Shown: positions 7,419 to 17,422, numbered from the stretch's first letter. The stretch is 39,073 bases of DNA from Bacteroidota bacterium (GCA_947478005.1 CANJVG010000018.1:1-39073); one strand, 5' to 3'. Numbers and translations: made by a program. The notes: generated by a model from the sequence alone, not told the origin.

Positions 7419-10400
7419 ATGAAACTGAATTTGGAAAAGAAAATACTGCTTGGGTTTGTTTTTTCAGCCGCATTGCTGGTGCTGGTGTATGTGCTGTTTA
7501 GCCGCAACAAAGAACGCTTTATAGAAAGCACCGAATTAGTCAATCACTCAAATGAGGTGATGGTTGAGCTGAATGCAATTTGGGTGGATATCACTAAATC
7601 GGAAACGAGCGAAAGGGGATATATTCTTACCGGTGGCAACGAATTTCTTGAGCCATTTAGGAATTGCAAATCAAATATAGCCAAACACTTTACACAGGTC
7701 AAATTGCTGACGAAAAATAGTCCGGCACAGCAAGAAAACCTCAGGCAAATGAGAGCAGGGCTAGACACGCTTATTAATTATTACGAAAGTTGTATTGAAT
7801 TAAGAAGAACACAAGGTTTTTTGCCTGCACAGAAAATTATTTCGGCCGGTTTTGGAAGAATAACCATGCAGGACATGGTACAGCACATAAATAGATCTAT
7901 AGCTATTGAAGATGAAATTCTTAAAACGAGGCAGTTAGTAAGCATTGAAGAGTCGCAAAGCTTTGCCCGCATTTTTTTTGTAATACTTATAATTATTGCG
8001 GGAGTCATGCTGTTTGTTTATTTTGTTGTAAGCAACAACCTCATTTCAATTAAAAAATCAGAGGAGAATGCTGCCGATAAATACTGGCACCTGAACGAAA
8101 TAGGCACCCTGGCCATATCCATGCAGGGCGATATGCTGGTTTCGGAAGTGGCACAGGTTATTATTAACCACATCGCCAGATGTCTGAATGCTCAGATAGG
8201 AGCCATTTATGTGGTGGATTCCAACAATATGAAACTGACCTTTTTGGCCGGTTATGCCGTTGATAAAACGAAGCGGGAAAGTCCGATAATAGTCTTGGGT
8301 GAAGGCTTGGTGGGGCAGTGTGCTGCCGAGCGGAAAACCATTGCGATTAGCCAGATACCGGAAAACTACTTTTTAATAGATACTGGCATAGGTGTAGTAA
8401 AGCCTCAAAATATTATGGCCTTACCGCTGGTTCACGAAGATATACTGGTGGGAGTTATTGAGTTGGGTACCATTGCTGCTTTTACCGACCTGCACAAATT
8501 GTATCTGGATAGCATATTAATCCCTGTTTCGATTGGACTGGCTGCCGGGCTGGCCCGCGAAAAAATGAGAGCACTGCTCGAAAAAACCCAGCAGCAGGCC
8601 GAGGAGCTGGAAGCTCAGCAGGAGGAACTTCGTCAAAGCAATGAAATCCTGTATGCCAAAACTGAGGCGCTAGAATTGTCGGAGTCCAAATTGAAAGCAC
8701 AGCAGGCAGAACTTCAACAGAGCAATAAGGAACTGGAAGAAAATACCAACCAGCTTGAAGAGCAAATGGAAAGGCTCGAAACAACCCAGATGGCGCTGGA
8801 AACCAAAACCCGTGACCTGGAGGTTACCAGCAAATACAAATCAGAGTTCCTCTCCAATATGTCACACGAGCTGCGCACTCCGCTAAACAGTATTCTCATT
8901 CTGGCACAGTTGCTTAGCGAAAACAAAAACAAAAACCTGGACGACAAACAAATGCAGTTTGCCAAAAACATTTGCAGTTCGGGTAACGACTTGCTGAGTC
9001 TGATTAACGAAATACTCGATCTGGCTAAAGTAGAAGCAGGTAAGGTTGAAATAGAGTCGGCTCAAATTTTGTTTAACGATGTGGTAACCGACATGCATAA
9101 CATGTTCGACATGGTAGCCAAAGAAAAAGACATTGATTTTAAAATTGAATTCGGCAGCGGCAAAACAGCGCAGGATGCTTTTGTAAGCGACAAACAGCGC
9201 GTTGAGCAGGTGTTGCGTAACCTGCTTTCGAATGCCTTTAAATTTACCGAAAAGAACGGTACTGTCAACCTGCATATTGATCAGCACGAAAACCGCAAAA
9301 GCATCAGTAACCCTAAACTTAAAAATGCCCCGCAAATTATTGCTTTTTCAGTTAATGATAATGGCATAGGTATACCTTTCAATAAACAGACTATTGTATT
9401 CGAAGCATTTCAGCAGGCCGATGGTTCAACTAAACGCAAATATGGAGGCACCGGTCTAGGGCTTTCTATCAGCCGCGAGTTGGCAGGCACATTGGGTGGT
9501 GAAATACAGTTAGAGAGCAGGGAAGGTGAAGGCTGCACTTTTACTTTTTATCTGCCCTTAACCTATGATGCTTCGAACGATTTGACTACTGCGGCTACAG
9601 CCGTAGTAAATAAAGAAAAACCGCGTAGGTTGGAAATTAAACCTGTTAAACGGGCCGTACATAATTCTGATGCGGATGAAGATGTTTTTGATGACCGGAA
9701 TACGGTTAACAACAATGATAAACTTGTGCTGATTATTGAAGATGATTTGGTGTTTGCAAAAATACTGCTCGATTTTGTGCGCGAAAGAAATTACAAGGGT
9801 ATCGTTGCTGCACAGGGCAATGCGGGTTTAAGTTTTGCACTTTTCTATCGCCCAGATGCCATTTTGCTCGATATGGGTCTGCCGCTGATGAACGGTGATG
9901 AAATTCTGAAATTATTAAAAAGTTCACCCGATCTGCGCCACATACCAGTCCAGATTATTTCGGCAGGCGACCATAAAAAGGCCGGTCTTGAGTTAGGGGC
10001 GTTTGACTTTCTGTCAAAACCCGTGCAGCGAAAAGATTTGCAATGCGCTTTTGATAATATAGAAGTTTTCATCGCCAAAAAAGTGAAACGCCTGCTGATT
10101 GTTGAAGATAACGAACTGCAGATACTAGCCATTAAGGAACTGATTGGCAACAGCGATGTACAAAGCTATTCGGCTACTACTGGCAGCGAAGCTCTCGACA
10201 TGATGCAGAAAGACCGCTACGATTGTATAGTGGTGGACTTAGGTCTGCCCGATATGCTGGGGTATGAACTGCTCGAAAAAATTAAGGCCAACCCCATGCT
10301 GAAAAACATTCCGATTATTGTTTATACCGGCCGTGACCTTGATAAAGATGAAGCCAACCGCCTGGCAAAACTGGCTGACACCGTAGTTTTAAAAACGGCC

Positions 10401-10889
10401 AACTCATACGAGCGTCTGCTTGATGAAACTACGCTGTTTCTGCACCGGGTTGAATCGAACCTGCCAAAAACAAAACAGACTATTATACGCAAGCTTCATA
10501 AAACCGATGAGATATTGAACGGCAAAAAAGTATTGCTGGTAGATGATGATATCCGCAATATTTTCTCGCTCAGCAGTGCCCTGGAGGCCGATGGTATACC
10601 TTGTATAACAGCCGAAAACGGCAAGGCTGCTCTTAAGATTTTGCAGGACACCCCTGATATTGATATTGTGCTGATGGACGTGATGATGCCTGAAATGAAT
10701 GGCTATGAAGCCACTATAGAAATCAGGAAAATGTCGAATTACGAAAAACTGCCGGTTATTGCCATTACCGCCAAAGCTATGAAAGGAGATCGCGAAAAAT
10801 GTTTGGCAGCAGGCATGTCAGACTTTATTACTAAACCAGTAAATGTGGAGCAGTTAATATCGCTTATGCGTGTATGGCTATACAAGTGA
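7419..10889 (+). CDS. CHASE3-GAF hybrid histidine kinase with three receivers
   Basis: A 1156-residue membrane hybrid kinase. Transmembrane segment about 8-28, an extracytoplasmic CHASE3 domain (about 35-175, with ETSERGYILTG), a second transmembrane segment about 183-207, a GAF domain (about 235-378), a long coiled coil (385-470), HisKA with His483 (NMSHELRTPLN), an ATPase domain (NLLSNAFKF, DNGIGIP, GGTGLGLSISR), then three receiver domains with phospho-acceptor Asp818, Asp940 and Asp1087 and switch Lys867, Lys992 and Lys1139. This architecture is common in Bacteroidota next to CheR/CheB genes. CheR follows 98 bp downstream and another kinase follows CheR, probably as one operon. Palindrome-controlled promoter upstream. 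Confidence 0.93.
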   Translation: MKLNLEKKILLGFVFSAALLVLVYVLFSRNKERFIESTELVNHSNEVMVELNAIWVDITKSETSERGYILTGGNEFLEPFRNCKSNIAKHFTQVKLLTKNSPAQQENLRQMRAGLDTLINYYESCIELRRTQGFLPAQKIISAGFGRITMQDMVQHINRSIAIEDEILKTRQLVSIEESQSFARIFFVILIIIAGVMLFVYFVVSNNLISIKKSEENAADKYWHLNEIGTLAISMQGDMLVSEVAQVIINHIARCLNAQIGAIYVVDSNNMKLTFLAGYAVDKTKRESPIIVLGEGLVGQCAAERKTIAISQIPENYFLIDTGIGVVKPQNIMALPLVHEDILVGVIELGTIAAFTDLHKLYLDSILIPVSIGLAAGLAREKMRALLEKTQQQAEELEAQQEELRQSNEILYAKTEALELSESKLKAQQAELQQSNKELEENTNQLEEQMERLETTQMALETKTRDLEVTSKYKSEFLSNMSHELRTPLNSILILAQLLSENKNKNLDDKQMQFAKNICSSGNDLLSLINEILDLAKVEAGKVEIESAQILFNDVVTDMHNMFDMVAKEKDIDFKIEFGSGKTAQDAFVSDKQRVEQVLRNLLSNAFKFTEKNGTVNLHIDQHENRKSISNPKLKNAPQIIAFSVNDNGIGIPFNKQTIVFEAFQQADGSTKRKYGGTGLGLSISRELAGTLGGEIQLESREGEGCTFTFYLPLTYDASNDLTTAATAVVNKEKPRRLEIKPVKRAVHNSDADEDVFDDRNTVNNNDKLVLIIEDDLVFAKILLDFVRERNYKGIVAAQGNAGLSFALFYRPDAILLDMGLPLMNGDEILKLLKSSPDLRHIPVQIISAGDHKKAGLELGAFDFLSKPVQRKDLQCAFDNIEVFIAKKVKRLLIVEDNELQILAIKELIGNSDVQSYSATTGSEALDMMQKDRYDCIVVDLGLPDMLGYELLEKIKANPMLKNIPIIVYTGRDLDKDEANRLAKLADTVVLKTANSYERLLDETTLFLHRVESNLPKTKQTIIRKLHKTDEILNGKKVLLVDDDIRNIFSLSSALEADGIPCITAENGKAALKILQDTPDIDIVLMDVMMPEMNGYEATIEIRKMSNYEKLPVIAITAKAMKGDREKCLAAGMSDFITKPVNVEQLISLMRVWLYK

Positions 10890-10987
10890 AAAATAGTACT
10901 GCTTGGCAGGTAGCTGCCGGATGTTCGGCAAACAGATGCCTGAGCGGAATGTGCTTTATTTTTTACCTAAACCCGAACAGATAAACC

Positions 10988-11809
10988 ATGCCGCTCCGCA
11001 TTTCATCAACCGCACTTACCCAGTTTTGGCATGAAATTCACGAAGCCCATGGGTTCGATTTCCGCGACTATTCGGAAGATTCTATTAAGCGCAGAATTGT
11101 TCATTTCATGAACGAAAAAAAAATTGCAGATCTGGAACATTTGCAGGCAAAAATATTAGTCAGCGAATCGTTTTTTGAAGAGTTTATACAGGAAATGTCA
11201 GTTACGGTTACGGAGATGTTTCGGGATGAAAAATTTTTCAAAGCCCTGCGCGAAAAGGTTATACCCCGACTGGCCACTTATCCGTTTATTAAAGTTTGGC
11301 TGGCTGGCTGCGCCACAGGTGAGGAAGCCTATTCTATAGCTATACTGCTGGACGAAGCTGGACTCAGTAGCCGTTCGTTGATTTATGCCACTGATATTAA
11401 CCAGCGATCACTGCAAATTGCAAAAGAAGGCTTGTACCCTAAAGAGAAAATGGATGCCGCTTCGCAAAACTATATGAACAGCGGGGGTACCGGTAATTTA
11501 GAGCAGTATTATCTATCGAAATACAACTCGGTAATATTTACTAAAAACCTGAAACAGAACCTTGTTTTTTCGCCACACAATCTGGCTGTTGACCGGTCGT
11601 TCAACGAGTTTCAACTGATACTTTGCCGTAACGTGCTTATTTATTTTAAACAGAACCTTCAGAACAAAGTGATTAATCTGTTTTACGACAGCTTATGTCC
11701 TTTTGGGTTTTTAGCACTCGGTAATAAGGAGACCATCCTTTTTTGCGACCGCAATAAAAGTTTTGACGAGGTAGACCGCAGAGAAAAAATATACTTAAAA
11801 ACCGGATAA
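10988..11809 (+). CDS. CheR-type protein-glutamate O-methyltransferase
   Basis: A 273-residue CheR. The N-terminal helical domain (about 1-85, with TVTEMFRDEKFF) precedes the SAM-binding Rossmann domain with VWLAGCATGEEAYSIAILL (about 103-121), YATDINQRSL and LILCRNVLIYF (about 217-227). The family transfers methyl groups from SAM to glutamates of chemoreceptor-like helices. No chemoreceptor or CheB is in the window, so the substrate may be the coiled coil of the hybrid kinase upstream, an inference from the gene order. It lies four bases upstream of the next kinase, which suggests translational coupling. Confidence 0.93.
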   Translation: MPLRISSTALTQFWHEIHEAHGFDFRDYSEDSIKRRIVHFMNEKKIADLEHLQAKILVSESFFEEFIQEMSVTVTEMFRDEKFFKALREKVIPRLATYPFIKVWLAGCATGEEAYSIAILLDEAGLSSRSLIYATDINQRSLQIAKEGLYPKEKMDAASQNYMNSGGTGNLEQYYLSKYNSVIFTKNLKQNLVFSPHNLAVDRSFNEFQLILCRNVLIYFKQNLQNKVINLFYDSLCPFGFLALGNKETILFCDRNKSFDEVDRREKIYLKTG

Positions 11810-11813
11810 TACC

Positions 11814-13700
11814 ATGAAACAAAACAAGGCAAATATTCTTTTGGTGGAAAGTGTAGCAAACAGCCTCTTTAATTTGAAACAGACTTTAAGTGATAAAGAT
11901 CTGCTCTTTTCAATTGTATACAACTGCGAAGATACCCTGCGGATCGCTTTGAGCCGCCAGTTTGACCTGGTAGTAATTGATGGCCGGACCGATATATTAA
12001 ACGGTGTGGAAATAGCCCAGATATTAAAAAGTAATAGCCGCACTAAAAACATTCCGGTGTTGTTGGTTTTTAAAGAGGAAAACGAAAAGATAAATCGGAT
12101 GGCCGGAATTAAGGAAGATGGTATAGATTATATCTATCCCCCTTTCAATACCGAAATTACCAAAATCAAGATTGATGCGCTGGTGCGCATTCAATTGCTA
12201 AAAAGAGAACTGGCGGAAAAAGAGGCATCTATAGAAATACGGAATTTTGTAATCAACCGACTCGATTGCCTGATTTGTGTACTCGATGCTGTCACGTTGA
12301 AATTCGAAAAAGTGAATGATGCTGTATTGCCAATTCTGGGTTATACCCAGGAGGAGATTCGCGGTACCTCCCTGGCCTTTTATTTAAGCACCGAGGACCG
12401 ATTTCTAATTCAGAAAAGGAATCTACTGGAGGGGGGTAATTTCACGTTTGAAACAGCCATTTATACAAAAACACGAACTATCAAATGGTTGATGTGGGAC
12501 ATTGCTATTAAAGACGGAAAGTGGTTAGCTAATGCAAAGGATATTACCAATGAAAGAGATGTAGAAGAGATAAAAACTTATCTCAGTACTGTAGTGCGGC
12601 AATCCAATGATGCCATTTACCTGCACGATGAAGCAGGAAAGATTATCTCCTGGAATGCTGGTGCTCGACAAATATATGGCTATACCGAATTGGAAGCACT
12701 TCAAATGAAAATAGCGAACATTATTCCTCGCCACCTACTCGATGAAACCAACGAAATAATTGAGCAAATAATTGCAGGCAATAAATTGTCTGCCATAGAA
12801 ACCAAACGAATCAATAAAAAGGGCGGCATGATTGATGTTCTTTTTACTGCTTCGGCATTGCTTGATTCAACCGGAAAGCTAAAATCAATTGCCATTACCG
12901 AACGGGATATTACACAAAAGAAACTGGCAGCCGAGCGGATTCAGGAGTTGCACCAAAACTTAGAGAATAACATACAATATCTGAAAGCAGCTAACAATGA
13001 ACTTGAGGCATTTTCGCATTCCGTTTCGCATGATTTACGTTCACCTTTGCGAACAATTATCAGCTTTATAAAGATGATTAACAATAAATTCGGCAGCAAA
13101 ATAGAACCCGAATTAAAAGAGATTTTCGGCTACATCGAAAGCAACAGCAACCGAATGAACCACATTATTGACGACCTACTCGCTCTTGCTAAATTCGGCA
13201 AGCAAAATATTAAACTCCGTCCGGTTAATCTGAATAGTCTGACTGCAAAAGTATGTGACTCGCTCATGCAATCTACCCCACACAAAGCACGTATTGAAAT
13301 AGAAAACCTTCCTGTGTTGCGGGCCGATGATTCCATGCTCGAGCAGGTGCTGGTTAATTTGCTGTCGAATGCAATAAAATACTCTTCAAAAAAGGAACAT
13401 CCGCTGATTTTGGTGGGGTGTACACCTACCGAGGAAGGCAATGTGATTTTTGTAAAAGATAACGGAGCAGGGTTCAATATGGAATATGGGAATAAGCTTT
13501 TCGGAGCCTTTCAGCGGTTGCACAGCTCCAACGAATTTGAAGGAACAGGGGTGGGGCTAACTATTGTAAAACGAATTATTGAAAGGCACGGAGGAAGAAT
13601 TTGGTTCGATGCTAAGATAGACGAAGGGGCTACTTTCTATTTTACCTTGCCCGAACAGTATAACCGGCCCGATACGGGAATACCCGAAGCTGCTAAGTAA
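11814..13700 (+). CDS. Pseudo-receiver-PAS-PAS histidine kinase
   Basis: A 628-residue soluble kinase starting four bases after cheR. Residues 1-130 have the receiver fold with a possible phospho-acceptor Asp56 (LVVIDGRTD), but the acidic pocket reads VES instead of the usual paired acids, and the conserved Lys is replaced (DYIYPPFN where TKPF-like is expected), so phosphorylation may be lost or altered. PAS domains at about 145-250 and 255-370 follow. HisKA has SVSHDLRSPLR with His406; the ATPase domain has NLLSNAIKYSS, DNGAGFN and GTGVGLTIVKR. Together with the upstream hybrid kinase and CheR it probably forms one signalling operon. Confidence 0.9.
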   Translation: MKQNKANILLVESVANSLFNLKQTLSDKDLLFSIVYNCEDTLRIALSRQFDLVVIDGRTDILNGVEIAQILKSNSRTKNIPVLLVFKEENEKINRMAGIKEDGIDYIYPPFNTEITKIKIDALVRIQLLKRELAEKEASIEIRNFVINRLDCLICVLDAVTLKFEKVNDAVLPILGYTQEEIRGTSLAFYLSTEDRFLIQKRNLLEGGNFTFETAIYTKTRTIKWLMWDIAIKDGKWLANAKDITNERDVEEIKTYLSTVVRQSNDAIYLHDEAGKIISWNAGARQIYGYTELEALQMKIANIIPRHLLDETNEIIEQIIAGNKLSAIETKRINKKGGMIDVLFTASALLDSTGKLKSIAITERDITQKKLAAERIQELHQNLENNIQYLKAANNELEAFSHSVSHDLRSPLRTIISFIKMINNKFGSKIEPELKEIFGYIESNSNRMNHIIDDLLALAKFGKQNIKLRPVNLNSLTAKVCDSLMQSTPHKARIEIENLPVLRADDSMLEQVLVNLLSNAIKYSSKKEHPLILVGCTPTEEGNVIFVKDNGAGFNMEYGNKLFGAFQRLHSSNEFEGTGVGLTIVKRIIERHGGRIWFDAKIDEGATFYFTLPEQYNRPDTGIPEAAK

Positions 13701-13714
13701 TTGGGGATGCCAGA

Positions 13715-13939
13715 TTAAGGCTGAGTAGGGAAATGCGTCCTCCTAATTTCTTTCATTATTTCCGGAGTTAAAAACTTTTCTACAAAACCTCGAACGTGCT
13801 TGTGTTGCTCAGCTTTAATTCGGTCTGCGGGATTAATTGAAGAGGTAGCCATCAGCACAACTATATGCTTCGTCAGGTGCTGGTCAAATTTGGCAAACTC
13901 ATCTAAAAATCCCCAATCGTTCATTACGTTTCTTGCCAA
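13715..13939 (-). pseudogene. Response-regulator C-terminal fragment
   Basis: The minus strand reads NVMNDWGFLDEFAKFD, HIVVLMATSSINPADRIKAE and GFVEKFLTPEIMKEI. This is the second half of a Bacteroidota single-domain receiver of the MNGW-FLDE, TSSxNPxD, GFxxKPLT type. The N-terminal half with the acidic pocket and phospho-acceptor Asp is missing, there is no proper start codon (only TTG at 13939), and the Lys-Pro motif reads EKFLTPE. It is a remnant lying tail to tail with the kinase ending at 13700. Confidence 0.7.
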
Positions 13940-14234
13940 ATTTGTACCTATAGAGGAATTCTAAATACTTGGAACAGGTCTATAGAGTCCATAGAATGAA
14001 AAAAAAGCGTTCTGAACTATGCTTTTCAGTTCATTTTAACCATCCGTTAAAATCGATTCTGCTTTTATTAGGGTATCGTTTATTGGTTGTTTACTTCTAC
14101 AACGGCAAATACTTGCCCGTTTATCTTGCCTTTGTTAGCTCTGGCACATAGATTGGATACCTTTCCTGTGTTGAACGATAACAGTGGGCTATTACAGTTT
14201 TTATTTACAACCGAAGATACAACCGATAAAATAT

Positions 14235-14262
14235 GTTTTTTGGCTTTATGCTATTACCTTTG
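14235..14262 (+). promoter_or_regulatory. Probable Bacteroidota promoter of response regulator 14330
   Basis: A -7 box TACCTTTG lies at 14255-14262, preceded by a TTTTTTGG stretch around 14236-14242 that can serve as the -33 element. It is 68 bp from the ATG. No palindromic operator is present here. The rest of the 13940-14329 gap shows no gene that I can support. Confidence 0.45.
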
Positions 14263-14329
14263 CTATCAAAATATAAATCTTTAAAGCGCTACCGGTATAT
14301 TGCTGTAGATACTAAAGAGAAAAGCAGTG

Positions 14330-14710
14330 ATGTCAATCAATTCTACCAGCATATTAATTGTTGAAGACGAAAAGAACATTCGTGAGAACATGGTCACCTT
14401 GCTTACCATGAATGATTACGAAGTGCGGGCCGCAGCATCTGTTGCAGAGGCGCTGGATTGTTTAAAAACATTTGAACCCCAAATCATTTTCTGCGATGTG
14501 ATTATGCCTAATGCTCCTGGCTATGTCCTGCTCGAAACCATTCGGAAAACTCCCGGCCTTAGTCATATTCCTTTGGTATTCCTAAGTGCTAAAGCAGAGA
14601 AAGCAGATATTGATAAGGCTATGAATATGGGGGCGGCTGCCTATATAACCAAACCCTTTAAGTTTGCAGATTTGGTTGGTGCCGTAAATGATATTTTGAA
14701 CATACAATAG
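14330..14710 (+). CDS. Single-domain response regulator (CheY-like)
   Basis: A 126-residue stand-alone receiver. The ATG at 14330 directly follows a GTG at 14327 and is the more usual start. Key residues are present: Glu12-Asp13 pocket (LIVEDEKN), phospho-acceptor Asp56 (FCDVIMP), Ser86 (FLSAK) and Lys108 (YITKPF). There is no output domain. It ends 8 bp from the convergent stop of the H-NOX kinase gene, whose products it may serve. Single-domain receivers next to H-NOX kinases are known phosphorelay partners, but this pairing is inference. A truncated duplicate of its first third lies at 7012. Confidence 0.9.
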   Translation: MSINSTSILIVEDEKNIRENMVTLLTMNDYEVRAAASVAEALDCLKTFEPQIIFCDVIMPNAPGYVLLETIRKTPGLSHIPLVFLSAKAEKADIDKAMNMGAAAYITKPFKFADLVGAVNDILNIQ

Positions 14711-14718
14711 GCAGCTGA

Positions 14719-16641
14719 TTATTTACTTATCGGAAACGTTACCGTTATTTCAGTGCCTGCTCCTTCTTTGCTGCTTACATTTAGTATTCCTTTGTTGATG
14801 TCGGCAAAGTATTTTACAACCACCATTCCCAATCCGTTGCCCTTAATATGCTCTACATTAGAAGCTCTGAAAAACGATTGGAAAAGCAGATGCTTTTCTT
14901 TCTCCGGTATACCTAATCCAAAATCTTTTACCGTCAAGCTCCAGGATGTATCCCTAAAATCTAATTCCAGCACGGGGTTAGGCCGGCCCTGTGAGTATTT
15001 AAATGCGTTTGCAATTAAATTCCCCGTCAAACGATCAAGATGCATAGGATCCATCATAATGTCGGAAGGCTTACCATTTACTTGAATACTTATCATTCGT
15101 CCATCTGTTTGCAAGCGGTTATAATGCTCACAAAGATTTTTTAAATAATCAACTAAATCTATTTCTTCTTTTGCATTGCTAATTTTACCCCCCTCCAGTT
15201 TACCCCAGAATAGAATTTTTTCTATCAGGTCATTTAAGCGGCTTACTTCGCTCTTAATAATTTCGAACTGATTACCGAACACCGCATCATCTACTTTATT
15301 TTTCATGGCTTTCAGTTCCATTATCTCTACTCCGGTGTAAATAGAGGTCATGGGCGTTTTCATTTCATGCGAAACCAGTGAAATAAATTTTGATTTAAGC
15401 TGGCTGACTTCCTGCTCATCCTTTAGTACCTTGATAATAGCATTCTCTGCCCGCTTTCTTTCTTCTACCAGTCTCGAACTCGATATATAGGAGCTAGGCT
15501 TGCCATTATGGTCATAAATAATGCGCGAGGAGGTCTCTATAAGTCTCAATGCTCCTGTTTTTGTTTTAAGGTGGTGCTCAATAAACCTGTTTCCCTTTTC
15601 GCTTTCCAGCAGCTTTTTACGAAAAGCATCAATATTTTCAAACTCCCTTTCATCCAAAAACGACATGGCTGGTTTCCCGATTACTTCCTCGGGTTTAAAT
15701 CCTGTAACGTAAGTAAATGATGGAGACACATAAGTATAGTTTGTTTCAAGGTCATTGATGGTTACTATATCGCTTACATTATTGGCTAATAGTTCGAATT
15801 TTTCTGAATTTTCCTTTTGCATCGTAATATCCTGCAAAGTACCTGTCGTACCAGTTATATTTCCTGCCTCGTCAAAGCTTAGAATGGCATACACCTTCAT
15901 CCATTTGGTTTTGCCATCTTTTGCCACATATCTAATCTGGTGTGTACAATAGCTTTTTTCGCGATTTATTAAGGGAAGAAAAAGGTCATAATTGCGCTGC
16001 ACATCCTCCGGGTGCAGATAGGTAAAAAATAGCTTCCCTATACTTTCTTCCAAGGTAAACTGCATGATGTCTGTCCAGGCTTTATTCAAAAATGTCCAGT
16101 ATCCGTCATTGTCTGTTTGGAAAATAATGTCGTTCACGCTATTCACCACCATCTCAAAGCGCTCCTTAGTTTTGGCTAACTCCTTATTTTTGGTTATCCA
16201 TTCTCTGTTTATTTCTTCAGCATCATTTAATGACCGCTTGGTTGCCTGAATTAAAAAAAGTTGTTCTCCGGTATTATCACTCTTTGCAAAATCGTTAATG
16301 GATAAATGATGCTTCTCAAGGCTGAATTGGTGATTAATGATTGGTAGTCCAAGTAAAAGTATTTTTCCTTCCGGCAAATGAACCAGTTGATATTTAAATT
16401 GAATGGAGTTGTTCTTTGCCTTAAAGATGATAACATCCTTGGCATTAAAAATCTCAGCAACCGATAGTTGTTTGCCACAATATTCAGCTTCGAAAAAATC
16501 TAAAACCCGCTGACCGCAAACAATTTGAGGTACAGCTTTCGAAATACTTTTCCCAAAAGACTGTATTTTCGAATCGCTGTCAATAATTAAATGGAAGGGG
16601 AAAACTTCTTGTAAATCTTCCTCCGAAAATTGAATATCCAT
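14719..16641 (-). CDS. H-NOX-associated PAS histidine kinase
   Basis: A 640-residue soluble kinase. Residues about 5-135 match the H-NOX-associated (HNOBA) domain (FPFHLIIDSDSKIQSFGKSI, then LDFFEAE and GKILLLGLP), followed by a short coiled coil and PAS domains at about 160-275 and 280-395. HisKA has SLVSHEMKTPM with His425; the ATPase domain has NLIANAFKYS, DFGLGIP and GNGLGMVVVKY. Asn replaces the usual Thr in the G-N-G-L-G box. It starts one base after the H-NOX gene stop, so the two are co-transcribed and probably translationally coupled. In characterised pairs, NO-bound H-NOX changes the autophosphorylation of such a kinase. Confidence 0.93.
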   Translation of the reverse strand: MDIQFSEEDLQEVFPFHLIIDSDSKIQSFGKSISKAVPQIVCGQRVLDFFEAEYCGKQLSVAEIFNAKDVIIFKAKNNSIQFKYQLVHLPEGKILLLGLPIINHQFSLEKHHLSINDFAKSDNTGEQLFLIQATKRSLNDAEEINREWITKNKELAKTKERFEMVVNSVNDIIFQTDNDGYWTFLNKAWTDIMQFTLEESIGKLFFTYLHPEDVQRNYDLFLPLINREKSYCTHQIRYVAKDGKTKWMKVYAILSFDEAGNITGTTGTLQDITMQKENSEKFELLANNVSDIVTINDLETNYTYVSPSFTYVTGFKPEEVIGKPAMSFLDEREFENIDAFRKKLLESEKGNRFIEHHLKTKTGALRLIETSSRIIYDHNGKPSSYISSSRLVEERKRAENAIIKVLKDEQEVSQLKSKFISLVSHEMKTPMTSIYTGVEIMELKAMKNKVDDAVFGNQFEIIKSEVSRLNDLIEKILFWGKLEGGKISNAKEEIDLVDYLKNLCEHYNRLQTDGRMISIQVNGKPSDIMMDPMHLDRLTGNLIANAFKYSQGRPNPVLELDFRDTSWSLTVKDFGLGIPEKEKHLLFQSFFRASNVEHIKGNGLGMVVVKYFADINKGILNVSSKEGAGTEITVTFPISK

Positions 16642-16642
16642 C

Positions 16643-17182
16643 CTACCAGGTTACATTGAATGAATAAGTCGAATTGTCATTATCTTGTTTCACTAAATTA
16701 ACTTCGCAAGGCGTGTTAAAACGAAGGCCAAGGCCTTTAACCAGGCCCACTACCATAGGGGCCAGCCCAGCCCTTTTCGAACTATAGATAAGTGTAAGGC
16801 TTTTATCTGTCAAATCCTGTACCTCAAACGATGGAGGAATCAGATCCGGCATTACCGAGCCAACCTTCATGTGCATCAAATTAAGGTTCTTTAAAAAATC
16901 AGGGAGATTATCACCGGCCATCTTAAGCAAGTCTCCATAACCTTCTTTAGCTGTATGAAGTATCCAGTATTCTCCAAATTTTTCCAGCAATTCATTAGCC
17001 TCTATGTTCAAAACTTGCGAAGCTGCGCCTACCAGATCATACGAAACCTTGTCATCATAAGATTTCATGCTAATAAACCTGACTTCATCAAGCCCTGCTT
17101 CATTTTTTATTTTCTCCCAGGTGTCTGCTCCGTAGCCTTGTTTTACCATTTGTTCAAGAGCCAGGTTTATCATGCCATACAT
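16643..17182 (-). CDS. H-NOX heme nitric oxide/oxygen-binding protein
   Basis: A 179-residue soluble heme sensor of normal family length. The axial ligand His104 lies in NLNLMHMKVG, the conserved proline in MPDLIPPSFE (about 111-120), and the heme-propionate motif YxSxR is Tyr133-Ser135-Arg137 in LIYSSKRAGLAPMVVG. The start MYGMINLALEQMV is typical. It is the first gene of a two-gene operon with its HNOBA kinase. I see no palindromic operator directly upstream; the AT-rich 17190-17230 stretch probably holds the promoter, but no box stands out. Whether it binds NO only, or also O2, cannot be told with confidence from the sequence. Confidence 0.96.
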   Translation of the reverse strand: MYGMINLALEQMVKQGYGADTWEKIKNEAGLDEVRFISMKSYDDKVSYDLVGAASQVLNIEANELLEKFGEYWILHTAKEGYGDLLKMAGDNLPDFLKNLNLMHMKVGSVMPDLIPPSFEVQDLTDKSLTLIYSSKRAGLAPMVVGLVKGLGLRFNTPCEVNLVKQDNDNSTYSFNVTW

Positions 17183-17422
17183 ATTCTATCAGTTTTACTA
17201 TTTTAAAAATAAGTTGCAATACTAATCCGGATAAATATCGTTTCTTCTTTCGGATTTAAGCTAAAATAAGATTCAAGCCTAATTGGGGGTGGTGGATAAA
17301 ATTCCTTCTATAGAGGTATTAATCAATCTAGTTGCCCAGACAACTCATTAATTCCTTGGAAACAAAACCTCACAAATTAAACCTTCACATAGCTTATATC
17401 CCTGCAGCTGTGACCTGTATAT

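Noticed and set aside
13969-14284. Two short plus-strand frames before the response regulator
   Set aside because: No motifs, mutual overlap and a promoter-like box within the second; treated as intergenic.
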